Assembly: GCA_000497835.1 (NCBI GenBank)
Contig: KI547169.1
Location: 409,329-473,328 of the forward strand
Reading direction: 5' to 3'
Source: a gamma proteobacterium L18
Lineage (GTDB): Bacteria > Pseudomonadota > Gammaproteobacteria > Pseudomonadales > Pseudomonadaceae
Length of the DNA: 64,000 nucleotides
This document shows positions 53,526 to 63,207 of the stretch, piece by piece (the stretch's first letter is position 1; every line of letters begins with the position of its first letter). The notes beneath the pieces are model-generated. The model worked only from the letters and a program-made list of their open reading frames with translations. It made no database searches and was not told the origin of the DNA. The position numbers were made by a program, and so were the translations under genes.

Positions 53526-55307
53526 ATGTCCGTCGTCACCGCTATTGAGGACCGCTGGCTGGATTTGAATGAGCTGTTGCGCGACCTGGTGGACCAGGGT
53601 TTTCTCAGCCAGGACGGCGCCGAACACGCATTGGCCGCCCGCCGTGGCCTGCGAAACTGCCAGTTGCACCCATTGGAATTCATCGCCGGCCAGCAACTCG
53701 AGGACCAGAGCCGCCCAGGCAAATGCCTGGACCTGGAACAACTGACCCTGTGGTTGGCACAGCAGGCCGGGCAGCCCTACCTGCGCATCGACCCGCTGAA
53801 AATCGACGTGGCGGCGCTGACGCCGCTGATGTCCTACGGCTTTGCCCAGCGCCACAAGATCATCGCCGTGGCGGCTTCCCGGGGCGCCGTGACGGTCGCC
53901 AGCGCCCAGCCCTTCGTGAGCAGTTGGGAAGCCGACCTGACACACGTGCTCAAGCGCCCCATCAAGCGCGTGGTGGCCAACCCGGCCGAGATCCAGCGCT
54001 TCACCGTGGAGTTCTATCGCCTGGCGCGCTCGGTCAGCGGTGCCAATAACGGTGATCAGCGCGGCGGCAACCCGGGCAACTTCGAGCAATTGCTCAACCT
54101 TGGCGCCAGCGATCAGGAGCCGGACGCGGATGATGCCCACATCGTCAACATCGTCGACTGGCTGTTCCAGTACGCCTTCCAGCAGCGCGCCAGCGATATC
54201 CACATCGAACCGCGCCGCGAGCAGGGCACCGTACGGTTTCGCATCGACGGCATACTGCACAACGTCTACCAGTTCCCCCCACAGGTGGTGATGGCCATTG
54301 TCAGCCGCCTGAAAAGCCTGGGGCGCATGAACGTCGCCGAAAAGCGCAAACCCCAGGATGGCCGCGTCAAGACCAAGACCCCGCAAGGCGGCGAAGTGGA
54401 GTTGCGCCTGTCCACCCTGCCCACGGCCTTTGGCGAGAAGATGGTGATGCGCATCTTCGACCCCCAGGTGCTGCTCAAGGACTTCCAGGACCTGGGTTTC
54501 GGCGCCGACGACCTGCGCCGCTGGGAGGACATGATCAGCCAGCCCAACGGCATTATCCTGGTCACCGGCCCCACCGGCTCGGGCAAGACCACCACCCTGT
54601 ACACCACGCTCAAGCGCCTGGCCACGCCGCAGGTGAACCTGTGCACCATCGAGGACCCCATCGAGATGGTGGAGCCGGCCTTCAACCAGATGCAGGTGCA
54701 GCACAATATCGACCTGACGTTTGCCAGCGGCGTGCGTGCCCTGATGCGTCAGGACCCGGACATCATCATGATCGGCGAAATACGCGACCTGGAAACCGCC
54801 GAGATGGCCATCCAGGCCGCGCTGACCGGGCACCTGGTACTGTCGACCTTGCACACCAACGATGCTCCCAGCGCCATCAGCCGCCTGCTGGAGTTGGGGG
54901 TGCCGCATTACCTGATCAAGGCGACGCTGATTGGCGTCATGGCTCAGCGCCTGGTGCGTACCCTGTGCCCCCATTGCAAAGCCCCCCAGGCATTGGTCGA
55001 GGAGGACTGGCAGGCACTGACGCGCCCCTGGCAGGCGCCCCTGCCCAGCCAGGCCCACCAGGCCATCGGCTGCACGGAGTGCCGCGACACGGGCTTTCGC
55101 GGCCGCGCCGGGGTGTACGAGATCATGCAGATGAGCGACACGGTGAAAACGCATATCCAGGCCGAGACTGATCTGCTGTCGCTCAAGCGCCGGGCAGTGA
55201 TGGAGGGCATGCGCAGCCTGCGCCTGTCCGGGGCGCAGAAAATTGCTGCGGGCCAAACCACGTTGGAAGAAGTGCTGCGCGTGACCCCGAGAAACGATTT
55301 GAAATAG
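53526..55307 (+). CDS. GspE/PulE-family type II secretion ATPase
   Basis: This 593-residue protein has an N-terminal GspE-N-type domain (FLSQDGAEHALAARRGLRN; PYLRIDPLKIDVAALTPLMS), then the ATPase (RASDIHIEPRREQGTVRFRI; Walker A GPTGSGKTTTLY near residue 348; IMIGEIRDLETAEMAIQAAL; STLHTNDAPSAISRLLELG). A four-cysteine zinc motif CPHCKAP/CTECRDTG lies at about residues 480-520. All catalytic parts look intact. It has an aaggag site but no other gsp, xcp or pil gene nearby, so its machine must be encoded elsewhere. Confidence 0.92.
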   Translation: MSVVTAIEDRWLDLNELLRDLVDQGFLSQDGAEHALAARRGLRNCQLHPLEFIAGQQLEDQSRPGKCLDLEQLTLWLAQQAGQPYLRIDPLKIDVAALTPLMSYGFAQRHKIIAVAASRGAVTVASAQPFVSSWEADLTHVLKRPIKRVVANPAEIQRFTVEFYRLARSVSGANNGDQRGGNPGNFEQLLNLGASDQEPDADDAHIVNIVDWLFQYAFQQRASDIHIEPRREQGTVRFRIDGILHNVYQFPPQVVMAIVSRLKSLGRMNVAEKRKPQDGRVKTKTPQGGEVELRLSTLPTAFGEKMVMRIFDPQVLLKDFQDLGFGADDLRRWEDMISQPNGIILVTGPTGSGKTTTLYTTLKRLATPQVNLCTIEDPIEMVEPAFNQMQVQHNIDLTFASGVRALMRQDPDIIMIGEIRDLETAEMAIQAALTGHLVLSTLHTNDAPSAISRLLELGVPHYLIKATLIGVMAQRLVRTLCPHCKAPQALVEEDWQALTRPWQAPLPSQAHQAIGCTECRDTGFRGRAGVYEIMQMSDTVKTHIQAETDLLSLKRRAVMEGMRSLRLSGAQKIAAGQTTLEEVLRVTPRNDLK

Positions 55308-55383
55308 TTCTCGTTGCCTTGGGAACTACGTTCCCTGGTGCACAATCAAAATAGCGAGATAACCCCTGTCGGAGTCACCCATC

Positions 55384-55707
55384 ATGCGTCTTAAAACTGC
55401 CGTAGTAACGCTTGCCCTGCTCTCGGTACCTGTCGGCTCGGCCATGGCCGATGGTTTCCTGAGAGACGTCCTGTCCTCCGGTGCCACCACCGCGTCGACC
55501 TACCTGACGTTCCGTCACCACAAGCTGATCGTCGCCGCCCAGGATGACGCCGGCAGCTATGTGGCCAGCAACGGCAGCATCAAAGGGCCGTACCTGGAAG
55601 CCGCCATGCAGCAAGTACGCACGGACAACCCGGGCCTGAAGGCTTCTGACATGGAGTTGGCCAATGCCATTCTGATCAAGGGTTCCGAGCCCGTGGCAGC
55701 AGAATGA
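55384..55707 (+). CDS. Secreted DUF2388 protein
   Basis: This 107-residue protein has a signal peptide (RLKTAVVTLALLSVPVGSAM then ADG). The mature domain SSGATTASTYLTFRHHKLIV, AAQDDAGSYVASNGSIKGPY is the DUF2388 pattern of pseudomonads. It is probably periplasmic and of unknown function. A cggag site precedes the ATG. A complete palindromic repeat starts 17 bp after the stop. Confidence 0.85.
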   Translation: MRLKTAVVTLALLSVPVGSAMADGFLRDVLSSGATTASTYLTFRHHKLIVAAQDDAGSYVASNGSIKGPYLEAAMQQVRTDNPGLKASDMELANAILIKGSEPVAAE

Positions 55708-55723
55708 TCGCCTGACCTCGCCC

Positions 55724-55810
55724 TGTGGGACCGGGCGAAGCTCGGGAAAGTCTCACCGCGTAAAAACGAAGTGCGCGGTGTTGCCTTCCCGAGCTTCGCC
55801 CGGTCCCACA
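55724..55810. repeat. Intergenic palindromic repeat, 'tgtgggaccgggcgaagctc' family
   Basis: Perfect 25-base inverted arms (55724-55748 and 55786-55810) lie between convergent genes. A solo arm of the same family lies in the island at 3220-3244, and a 12-base trace (tgtgggaccggg) at 63189-63200. Confidence 0.88.
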
Positions 55811-55828
55811 AGTCCAACAAACATGCCG

Positions 55829-58705
55829 TCAACTGCGGTAGTCGTCCACCGGCACGCAGGCGCAATACAGGTTTCTATCCCCATACACATTGTCGACCCG
55901 GTTCACCGCTGGCCAGTATTTATGCGCCCGCGTGTGGCTGCTGGGGGTGATTGCCTGGGCAATTGAATACGGCCGTTCCCACGCGCTCGTGACATCCGCC
56001 AGGGTGTGCGGTGCGCGCTTGAGCGGGTTGTCTTCTGCCGGCCATTCCCCGTCGGCCACCCTGGCGATCTCGGCACGAATGCTCAGCATGGCTTCGACGA
56101 ACCGATCCAGTTCGGCCTTTGACTCGCTCTCTGTCGGTTCGATCATCAAAGTGCCCGGCACCGGAAATGACATGGTCGGTGCATGAAAACCAAAGTCCAT
56201 GAGGCGCTTGGCCACATCTTCCTCGCTGATGCCGGTCTGTGCTTTGAGCGGCCGCAGATCCAGAATGCACTCATGGGCCACGCGGCCATTGCGCCCGCTG
56301 TACAGCACGGGAAACGCCCCGCCCAGCTGCTGGGCCAGGTAGTTGGCTGACAAAATCGCCACCTCGGTGGCATCGACCAATTGCGGCCCCATCATCGCGA
56401 TGTACATCCAGCTGATCGGCAAAATGCTGGCGCTGCCCCAGGGCGCGGCACTGACCGCCCCATTGTTGGGAAGCGGCCCGTCGATGAACACCACCGGGTG
56501 GTTGGCGACGAAGGGCGCCAAATGCGCCCGCACCCCGATCGGGCCCATGCCTGGGCCACCGCCGCCATGGGGGATGCAGAAGGTCTTGTGCAGGTTCATG
56601 TGCGACACGTCGGCGCCAATATCGGCCGGCCGCGCCAGCCCTACCTGGGCGTTGAGGTTGGCGCCGTCCATGTAAACCTGGCCACCGTGCTGGTGCACCA
56701 CTTCGCAGATCTCGACGATGCCCTCTTCGTACACGCCGTGGGTTGACGGGTAGGTAGCCATCAGGCACGACAGCTTGTCCCCCGCCGCCTGGGCCTTGGC
56801 CTTGAGGTCTTCGAGGTCGACGTTGCCGGCCTCGTCGCATTCGACGATCACCACCTGCATGCTGGCCATCTGCGCGGACGCGGGGTTGGTGCCGTGGGCC
56901 GAGGCCGGGATCAGGCAGATGTTGCGTTGCCCCTGCTGGCGGCTCTCGTGGTATTTGCGGATCGCCAGCAGCCCGGCGTATTCGCCCTGGGCCCCGGAGT
57001 TGGGCTGCATGCAGATGGCATCGAAGCCGGTGATCGCGCACAGCCATTGCTCCAGTTCGTCGATCATCGCCTTGTAGCCCCGTGCCTGCTCCGTGGGCGC
57101 AAACGGGTGCAGATTGGCGAAGCCCGGCCAGGTGATGGGGATCATCTCGCTGGTGGCGTTTAGCTTCATGGTGCAGGAGCCCAGCGGAATCATCGACTGG
57201 TTGAGCGCCAGGTCCTTGTTTTCCAGCTGCTTGAGGTAGCGCAGCATTTCGGTTTCGCTATGGTGCTGGTTGAACACGGGGTGGGTCAGGTAGGTCGATG
57301 TGCGTTCAAGCCCAGGCGGGATAGCGGACGGCAGGGCTTCGGCATCCAGGGTGCCCACGTCCAGGCCGTGATCGGCACCCAGCAGAATGTCCCACAGCAA
57401 CCCCACCGTGGCGGCATCGCATGTTTCGTCCAGGCTCAGGCCCACGCGGCCCCGCCCCAGAATGCGCAGGTTTACGTGGGCAGCCTGGGCGCTGTCGATG
57501 ACCGCTGTCTGGGCGCCGCCTACCTCCAGCGTCAGGGTGTCGAAGAAATGCTGGTTTAGGCGCTTGATGCCCTTGCGCTCAAGCCCTGCGGCCAGTATCT
57601 GCGTGAGGCGATGCACCCGCTGAGCGATGCGCTGAAGCCCAATCGGACCGTGATAGACGGCATAGAACGCGGCAATATTGGCCAGCAGCACCTGGGCAGT
57701 GCAGATGTTGGAGTTGGCCTTCTCGCGGCGGATATGTTGTTCGCGGGTTTGCAGGGCCATGCGCAGGGCGACATTGCCGCGCGCATCCTTGGACACACCG
57801 ATGATGCGCCCGGGAATGGCCCGCTTGTACTCCTCGCGGCTGGCAAAAAAAGCCGCGTGGGGCCCGCCGTAGCCCATGGGCACGCCGAAGCGCTGGGTAG
57901 AGCCAAACACCACGTCGGCCCCCAGTTCGCCGGGCGGTGTCAGCACCAGCAGGCTCAACAGGTCGGCGCCCACGCAGGCAATGGCCTGGCGGGCATGCAG
58001 CTGTTCGATCACAGGGCGTAGATCGCGCACCTCACCGTGGGTGTCGGGGTACTGCAGCACGGCGCCGAACACGTCGTGGCTGGCCAAGCTATCCACCGTG
58101 TCGACGATCAGCTCAATGCCGAAGCCTTCGGCGCGGGTCCGCACCACGGACAGGGTCTGCGGGTGGCACTGGCTGTCGATGAAAAAGCGCGGGCTTTTCG
58201 ATTTGCTCACCCGTCGCGCCAGCGCCATGGCTTCGGCAGCGGCCGTGGCTTCGTCCAGCAGCGAGGCGTTGGCCAGTTCCAGGCCCGTAAGGTCGATGAC
58301 CATCTGCTGAAAATTGAGCAACGCTTCCAGACGGCCTTGGGCTATCTCGGGCTGATAAGGGGTGTAGGCGGTGTACCAGCCAGGGTTTTCCAGCACGTTG
58401 CGCAGGATCACGCCGGGGGTCAGGGTGCCGTGGTAGCCCATGCCGATCAGGCTGGTCCACACCTGGTTCTGTTCGGCGTAGCCGCGCAGTTTGCTTAAGG
58501 CGGCGGTTTCATCCAGGGCGGGGGGCAGGTCCAGCGGGCGGTTGAAACGAATACTGGGCGGGACGGTTTGCTCGATCAGTTCGACACGGCTGGCAAGGCC
58601 CAGGGCATCGAGCATGGCACGCTGTTCGGCGGCATCGGGACCCAGGTGGCGCCTGGCGAAGGCGTCCGGGTCTTGCAGTTCGCTCAGGGGTGGCAGGCGG
58701 GACAT
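55829..58705 (-). CDS. gcvP: Glycine dehydrogenase (P protein of glycine cleavage)
   Basis: This 958-residue PLP enzyme shows [56 protein letters not shown] and the C-terminal half with [20 protein letters not shown] and the PLP lysine in [20 protein letters not shown] near residue 702. It decarboxylates glycine and loads the aminomethyl group on GcvH. It is the last gene of gcvT-gcvH-gcvP; its start is 8 bp from a long stem-loop (58714-58757). Confidence 0.97.
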   Translation of the reverse strand: MSRLPPLSELQDPDAFARRHLGPDAAEQRAMLDALGLASRVELIEQTVPPSIRFNRPLDLPPALDETAALSKLRGYAEQNQVWTSLIGMGYHGTLTPGVILRNVLENPGWYTAYTPYQPEIAQGRLEALLNFQQMVIDLTGLELANASLLDEATAAAEAMALARRVSKSKSPRFFIDSQCHPQTLSVVRTRAEGFGIELIVDTVDSLASHDVFGAVLQYPDTHGEVRDLRPVIEQLHARQAIACVGADLLSLLVLTPPGELGADVVFGSTQRFGVPMGYGGPHAAFFASREEYKRAIPGRIIGVSKDARGNVALRMALQTREQHIRREKANSNICTAQVLLANIAAFYAVYHGPIGLQRIAQRVHRLTQILAAGLERKGIKRLNQHFFDTLTLEVGGAQTAVIDSAQAAHVNLRILGRGRVGLSLDETCDAATVGLLWDILLGADHGLDVGTLDAEALPSAIPPGLERTSTYLTHPVFNQHHSETEMLRYLKQLENKDLALNQSMIPLGSCTMKLNATSEMIPITWPGFANLHPFAPTEQARGYKAMIDELEQWLCAITGFDAICMQPNSGAQGEYAGLLAIRKYHESRQQGQRNICLIPASAHGTNPASAQMASMQVVIVECDEAGNVDLEDLKAKAQAAGDKLSCLMATYPSTHGVYEEGIVEICEVVHQHGGQVYMDGANLNAQVGLARPADIGADVSHMNLHKTFCIPHGGGGPGMGPIGVRAHLAPFVANHPVVFIDGPLPNNGAVSAAPWGSASILPISWMYIAMMGPQLVDATEVAILSANYLAQQLGGAFPVLYSGRNGRVAHECILDLRPLKAQTGISEEDVAKRLMDFGFHAPTMSFPVPGTLMIEPTESESKAELDRFVEAMLSIRAEIARVADGEWPAEDNPLKRAPHTLADVTSAWERPYSIAQAITPSSHTRAHKYWPAVNRVDNVYGDRNLYCACVPVDDYRS

Positions 58706-58713
58706 GGCGGTGC

Positions 58714-58757
58714 TCTCTTTCTGGACTGAACATGGCCACGTTCAGTCTAGAAAGAGA
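58714..58757 (-). promoter_or_regulatory. 18-bp stem-loop directly upstream of gcvP
   Basis: tctctttctggactgaac (58714-58731) and gttcagtctagaaagaga (58740-58757) pair over 18 positions with a single non-Watson-Crick pair and an 8-base loop. It fills most of the 71-bp gcvH-gcvP gap, and its 3' arm on the mRNA includes the gagag that would be the gcvP ribosome-binding site. It may control gcvP translation or protect the upstream mRNA end. Confidence 0.75.
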
Positions 58758-58776
58758 TTGCCGCCTGCGCCGGAAG

Positions 58777-59160
58777 TTATTCGCCGATGGCGGCTTTGTA
58801 ACCGGCAGCGTCCAGCAGTTTGGCCAGATCGGCGCTGTCGCTCGGCTTGACCTTGAAGATCCACGCCTCGTAGGGCGTTTCGTTCAGCAGTTCAGGGCTG
58901 TCGGCCAGCTCTTCGTTGACGGCAATCACTTCGCCCGACACTGGGGAGTAGATGTCCGAGGCTGCTTTTACCGACTCGACCACTCCGGCGGCGTCGCCCG
59001 CGGCAAACACTTTGCCCACTTCGGTCAGCTCGACGAACACCACGTCACCCAGGGCTTCCTGGGCGTGGTCGGAAATGCCCACGGTAACGGTGCCATCGGC
59101 TTCCAGACGGGCCCACTCGTGGCTCTCGGCAAAACGCAGGTCAGCTGGGATATTGCTCAT
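58777..59160 (-). CDS. gcvH: Glycine cleavage H protein
   Basis: This 127-residue lipoyl-carrier protein begins [20 protein letters not shown]. It has [20 protein letters not shown] and the lipoylated lysine in [20 protein letters not shown] near residue 64, ending [20 protein letters not shown]. It shuttles the aminomethyl group between GcvP and GcvT. Middle gene of the operon. Confidence 0.97.
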   Translation of the reverse strand: MSNIPADLRFAESHEWARLEADGTVTVGISDHAQEALGDVVFVELTEVGKVFAAGDAAGVVESVKAASDIYSPVSGEVIAVNEELADSPELLNETPYEAWIFKVKPSDSADLAKLLDAAGYKAAIGE

Positions 59161-59205
59161 GATTTTCTTGTCCTCGACAGGGTCAGCGGCAGGCCCGCAA
59201 AATGT

Positions 59206-60288
59206 TCAGATCAGGGTTTTACCATGGCGCACGAACGTGGGGCGCACCACCCGTACCGGGTACCACTTGCCGCGGATTTCAACCTCGGCACGGTCGGCGG
59301 TGGCCATCGGCACCCGCGCCAGGGCGATCGATTTGCTCAACGTAGGTGAGAAACTACCACTGGTGATCTCCCCTTCGCCAATTTCTGCGATACGAACTAC
59401 CTGGTGGGCCCGCAATACACCGCGCTCTTCCAGCACCAGACCGACCAGTTTTTCGCCAACACCCTGCTCGCATTCGACTTCCAACGCGGCACGACCGATG
59501 AAATCACGGGTGGTGGGTTCCCAGGCAATGCTCCAGGCCATGTTCGAGGTCAGCGGCGAATGCGCCTGGTCGATGTCCTGCCCGTAAAGGTTCATGCCCG
59601 CCTCCAGACGCAGCGTATCCCGGGCTCCCAGGCCGATCGGCGAGATGCCGGCACCGACCAGATCATTGAAGAACGCGGGCGCCTGATCGGCGGGCAAGAC
59701 GATTTCCAGACCGTCTTCACCGGTATAGCCGGTGCGGGCGATAAACCAGTCACCGTCGGTCAGGCCCTGGAAAGGTTTGAGGTGGCCGATCAGATTGGCG
59801 CGGGCCTGGCTGACCAATTGCGCGACCTTATGCCGCGCCTCGGGGCCCTGAATGGCAAGCATGGCCAGCTCGGGGCGCTCGTTGATCTGCACGTCGAAAT
59901 CGGCGCCGACGCGCTCGATCCAGGCCAGGTCCTGCTCACGGGTGGCGGCATTGACTACCAGCCGGTAGCCGTCCTGAACCAGGTAGACAATCATGTCATC
60001 GACGATGCCGCCGCGCTCGTCCAGCATGGCACTGTACAGCGCCGAACCGGTGGCTTGCAGGCGCTCGACATCGTTGGCCAGCAGGCGCTGGAGGAACGAC
60101 CGGGCTTGCGGCCCGGCGATGTCGATCACCGTCATGTGCGATACATCGAACACGCCGCAGTCGCGACGCACCTGGTGGTGCTCCTCGACCTGCGATCCAT
60201 AATGCAGGGGCATGTCCCAACCGCCAAAATCGACCATCTTGGCGCCTAGGGCCAAGTGCAGGTCATACAGAGGCGTACGCTGTCCCAT
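59206..60288 (-). CDS. gcvT: Glycine cleavage T protein (aminomethyltransferase)
   Basis: This 360-residue protein begins GQRTPLYDLHLALGAKMVDF, GGWDMPLHYGSQVEEHHQVR. It has CGVFDVSHMTVIDIAGPQAR, GGIVDDMIVYLVQDGYRLVV and RTGYTGEDGLEIVLPADQAP. It transfers the C1 unit to tetrahydrofolate. First gene of the operon with a strong aaggag site. I looked for a glycine riboswitch in the 171-bp leader and saw none of its usual conserved blocks. Confidence 0.96.
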   Translation of the reverse strand: MGQRTPLYDLHLALGAKMVDFGGWDMPLHYGSQVEEHHQVRRDCGVFDVSHMTVIDIAGPQARSFLQRLLANDVERLQATGSALYSAMLDERGGIVDDMIVYLVQDGYRLVVNAATREQDLAWIERVGADFDVQINERPELAMLAIQGPEARHKVAQLVSQARANLIGHLKPFQGLTDGDWFIARTGYTGEDGLEIVLPADQAPAFFNDLVGAGISPIGLGARDTLRLEAGMNLYGQDIDQAHSPLTSNMAWSIAWEPTTRDFIGRAALEVECEQGVGEKLVGLVLEERGVLRAHQVVRIAEIGEGEITSGSFSPTLSKSIALARVPMATADRAEVEIRGKWYPVRVVRPTFVRHGKTLI

Positions 60289-60459
60289 GGGTTTCTCCTT
60301 CCGGGATTGGCGAAAGCGCGAATACTGGGCAAATCACCCGCAGGGCTCTGGAACAGGGCTTTGCGGGGTGCCTATAAAACCAGTTCACAATGACCGGCCG
60401 CGCAGAATGCCGCGCATTGTAGCCGCAAGGCGCGGCCCTGACACCTTTGGGCACAGGCG

Positions 60460-62058
60460 TCATGAGGTTTGACCGATCCGTCGTGCCGAACGTCGAATCA
60501 GGCCGATAACCGGCAACAAGCCCACCAGCACCAACGTCAGCGCCGGCAGCGAGGCGCGGGCCCACTCCCCTTCACTGGTCATTTCGAAGATACGCACCGC
60601 CAGCGTGTCCCAGCCAAAGGGGCGCATCAACAGCGTAGCGGGCATTTCCTTGAGCACGTCGACAAACACCAGCAGCGCGGCGCTCAGGGCACCGGGCAGC
60701 AGCAAAGGCAGGTAGACCCGGCCAAACAGACGAGCGCCGCCGACGCCCAGGCTGCGTGACGCCTCGGGCAACGACGGGCGGATCTTGGCCAGGCTGCTTT
60801 CCAGCGGGCCGTACGCCACCGCCATGAAACGCACCAGGTAGGCCAGCAACAACGCGGTCAGGCTGCCCAGCAGCAGCGGTCGGCCTGCCACGGGGATGAC
60901 CAGCGCCTTGTCCAGGTAACTGAAGGCCAGCATGATCGACACCGCCAGCACCGAGCCTGGCAGGGCGTAGCCCAGGTTTGCGAGCCCCACGCCCACGCCG
61001 ATGCCGCGCGTAGGCACCAGACGCCGGGCGAACGCTAGCAGCAACGCCAGCGTTACGGTCACCAGCGCTGCCAGCCCGCCCAGGTACAGGGTATGCAGGA
61101 TCAGCCCCCCATAACGCTCATCCAGATCAAAGCGCCCGCGCTGCCAGCACCACACAATCAGTTGCAGCACCGGCACCACGAACGCACAGGTGAACACCAG
61201 GCCACACCACGTGGTGGCGGCTGCTGCCCGCCAGCCGTGCAAGCGATACAGCATCTGCCCACGCACCCGCTCACTGCCTGCGTGAGCCGCGCCACGCAGA
61301 CGCCGCTCCCCGTACAGCACCAGCACCACGGCGATCAGCAGCAGGCTAGCCAGTTGCGCTGCGCTGGACAGGCTGAAGAAGCCGTACCAGGTCTTGTAGA
61401 TCGCCGTGGTGAAGGTGTCGAAATTGAATACGGCCACCGCACCGAAATCGGCCAGGGTTTCCATCATCGCCAGGGCAATGCCGGCGCCAATGGCCGGCCG
61501 CGCCATGGGCAAGGCCACGCGCCAGAAGGCCTGCCAGGGCGTCTGCCCCAGTACCCGCGCCGCCTCCATCAGGCCGCGGCCCTGGGCCAGGAACGCGGTA
61601 CGCGCCAGCAGGTAGACATAGGGGTAGAACACCAGCACCAGCACGATGATCACGCCACCGGTGGAGCGCACGCGCGGCAGGCGCAAACCGCTGCCGAACC
61701 CTTCGCGCAGCAGCGTCTGCACCGGGCCGGCGAAATCCAGCAGGCCGACAAAGACAAACGCCAGCACATACGCGGGAATGGCGAAGGGCAGCATCAGCGC
61801 CCAGTCCAGCCAGCGCCGCCCGGGGAACTGGCACAGGCTGGTCAGCCACGCCAGGCTCACACCCAGCAGGGTCACGCCAACGCCGACGCCCAACAGCAAG
61901 GTCAAGGTATTGCCCAGCAAGCGTGGCAGTTGGGTAGCCCACAGGTGCTCCCAGATCGATGCATCAATGCTCTGCCACGACAGCAGCAACACGCTGAGCG
62001 GCAGCAGCACCAGCGCCGCCATGGCGTAGACCGGCAGGTACCAGCGACGCTGGTGCAT
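60460..62058 (-). CDS. Ferric iron ABC transporter permease (SfuB/FbpB type)
   Basis: This 532-residue inner-membrane protein has about twelve hydrophobic helices. Two binding-protein-dependent transport modules carry the EAA-type loops EAARVLGQTPWQAFWRVALP and EASRSLGVGGARLFGRVYLP, the duplicated arrangement of FbpB/SfuB permeases. I start at the ATG at 62058; a TTG at 62070 would overlap the upstream stop and is equally open. It follows the binding-protein gene with 8 bp between coding regions. The ATPase gene is not in the window. Confidence 0.92.
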   Translation of the reverse strand: MHQRRWYLPVYAMAALVLLPLSVLLLSWQSIDASIWEHLWATQLPRLLGNTLTLLLGVGVGVTLLGVSLAWLTSLCQFPGRRWLDWALMLPFAIPAYVLAFVFVGLLDFAGPVQTLLREGFGSGLRLPRVRSTGGVIIVLVLVFYPYVYLLARTAFLAQGRGLMEAARVLGQTPWQAFWRVALPMARPAIGAGIALAMMETLADFGAVAVFNFDTFTTAIYKTWYGFFSLSSAAQLASLLLIAVVLVLYGERRLRGAAHAGSERVRGQMLYRLHGWRAAAATTWCGLVFTCAFVVPVLQLIVWCWQRGRFDLDERYGGLILHTLYLGGLAALVTVTLALLLAFARRLVPTRGIGVGVGLANLGYALPGSVLAVSIMLAFSYLDKALVIPVAGRPLLLGSLTALLLAYLVRFMAVAYGPLESSLAKIRPSLPEASRSLGVGGARLFGRVYLPLLLPGALSAALLVFVDVLKEMPATLLMRPFGWDTLAVRIFEMTSEGEWARASLPALTLVLVGLLPVIGLIRRSARRIGQTS

Positions 62059-62066
62059 GGGCGGCG

Positions 62067-63068
62067 TCAATTCCAGCCGGCGCGATCCATCAGGCGGATT
62101 GCTTCGGCCTGACGCTTGCCGGCCACTTCAACCGGCAGGGTGTCGGCTTTGAAGCTGCCCCAGCTTGCGACTTCGGCTGATGGCTGAACATGTGGGTTGG
62201 CAGGGAATTCCTGGTTGGTGTCGGCGAAGATCTTTTGCGCTTCAGGCCCGGTCATCCACTCCACCAGCGCCTTGGCAGCTTCGGGGTGCGGCGCGTGGCG
62301 GGTCAGGCCGATGCCCGACAGGTTCACGTGCACGCCACGGTCGCCCTGGTTGGGCCAGAACAGCTTGATGGGCAGTTGCGGGTCCTGGCGGTGCAGGCGG
62401 CCGTAGTAGTAGGTGTTGACGATGCCCACGTCGCACTGGCCGGCCTTGATGGCCTGCAGCACGGCGATGTCGTCGGAGAACACGTCGGTGGACAGGTTGT
62501 TGACCCAGCCCTTGAGAATGGTCTCGGTCTGCGGCGCACCGTGGGTTTCGATCAGTGTGGCGGTCAGCGACTGGTTGTAGACCTTTTTCGCCGTGCGCAG
62601 GCACAGGCGCCCTTCCCACTGCGAATCGGCCAGCGCTTCGTAGGTGGACAGTTGTTCTGGCTTCACCCGGTCGCTGGAGTAGGCGATGGTACGAGCCCGC
62701 AGGCTAAGGCCGGTCCAGTCACGGCCGGCGGCACGATATTGCGGCGGGATGTTGGCATCGATAACGCTGGACTGGATGGGCTGCAGGATGCCCATCTGCT
62801 CGGCTTGCCACAGGTTGCCGGCGTCCACGGTCAACAGCAGGTCGGCGGTGGCGTGCTCCCCTTCGGCCTTGATGCGCTGCATCAGCGGCGCTTCCTTGTC
62901 GGTGATGAACTTGATCGGCACGCCGGTTTTCGCGGTGTAGGCGTCGAATACCGGTTTGATCAGCTCGTCGATGCGCGAGGAATACACCACCACCTCGTCG
63001 GCGGCGCGGGCTTCATGGGCGAACAAGGTCAGGGCCAGTGCAGTCAGGACACGCTTGGTCGCCAGCAT
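62067..63068 (-). CDS. Ferric iron ABC transporter substrate-binding protein
   Basis: This 333-residue periplasmic protein has a signal peptide ([20 protein letters not shown] then RAADE). The body begins [20 protein letters not shown], with [17 protein letters not shown], and the tyrosines of [20 protein letters not shown] that bind Fe(III) in FbpA/AfuA-type proteins. [20 protein letters not shown] ends the domain. It delivers ferric iron to the permease encoded next. Iron control by Fur is expected, but the upstream dyad at 63107-63127 is too imperfect to call. Confidence 0.92.
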   Translation of the reverse strand: MLATKRVLTALALTLFAHEARAADEVVVYSSRIDELIKPVFDAYTAKTGVPIKFITDKEAPLMQRIKAEGEHATADLLLTVDAGNLWQAEQMGILQPIQSSVIDANIPPQYRAAGRDWTGLSLRARTIAYSSDRVKPEQLSTYEALADSQWEGRLCLRTAKKVYNQSLTATLIETHGAPQTETILKGWVNNLSTDVFSDDIAVLQAIKAGQCDVGIVNTYYYGRLHRQDPQLPIKLFWPNQGDRGVHVNLSGIGLTRHAPHPEAAKALVEWMTGPEAQKIFADTNQEFPANPHVQPSAEVASWGSFKADTLPVEVAGKRQAEAIRLMDRAGWN

Positions 63069-63207
63069 GGGAAATACTCTCGAAGTCGATTGAGCTGCGA
63101 ATGGTAGAGAATCGCTTTTAGCATCTCAATCGAACTCGAAACCAAGCAGTTACCAGATGTTTCCCAGAATTTAAGCACACCTTGATCTTGTGGGACCGGG
63201 GAGGGTG

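Noticed and set aside
60289..60459. Possible glycine riboswitch before gcvT
   Set aside because: The leader lacks the conserved blocks of the tandem glycine aptamer that I know; only a normal ribosome-binding site is clear.
63107..63127. Possible Fur box before the ferric-binding protein gene
   Set aside because: The 21-bp dyad pairs only at its ends; too many mismatches to the 19-bp Fur consensus.
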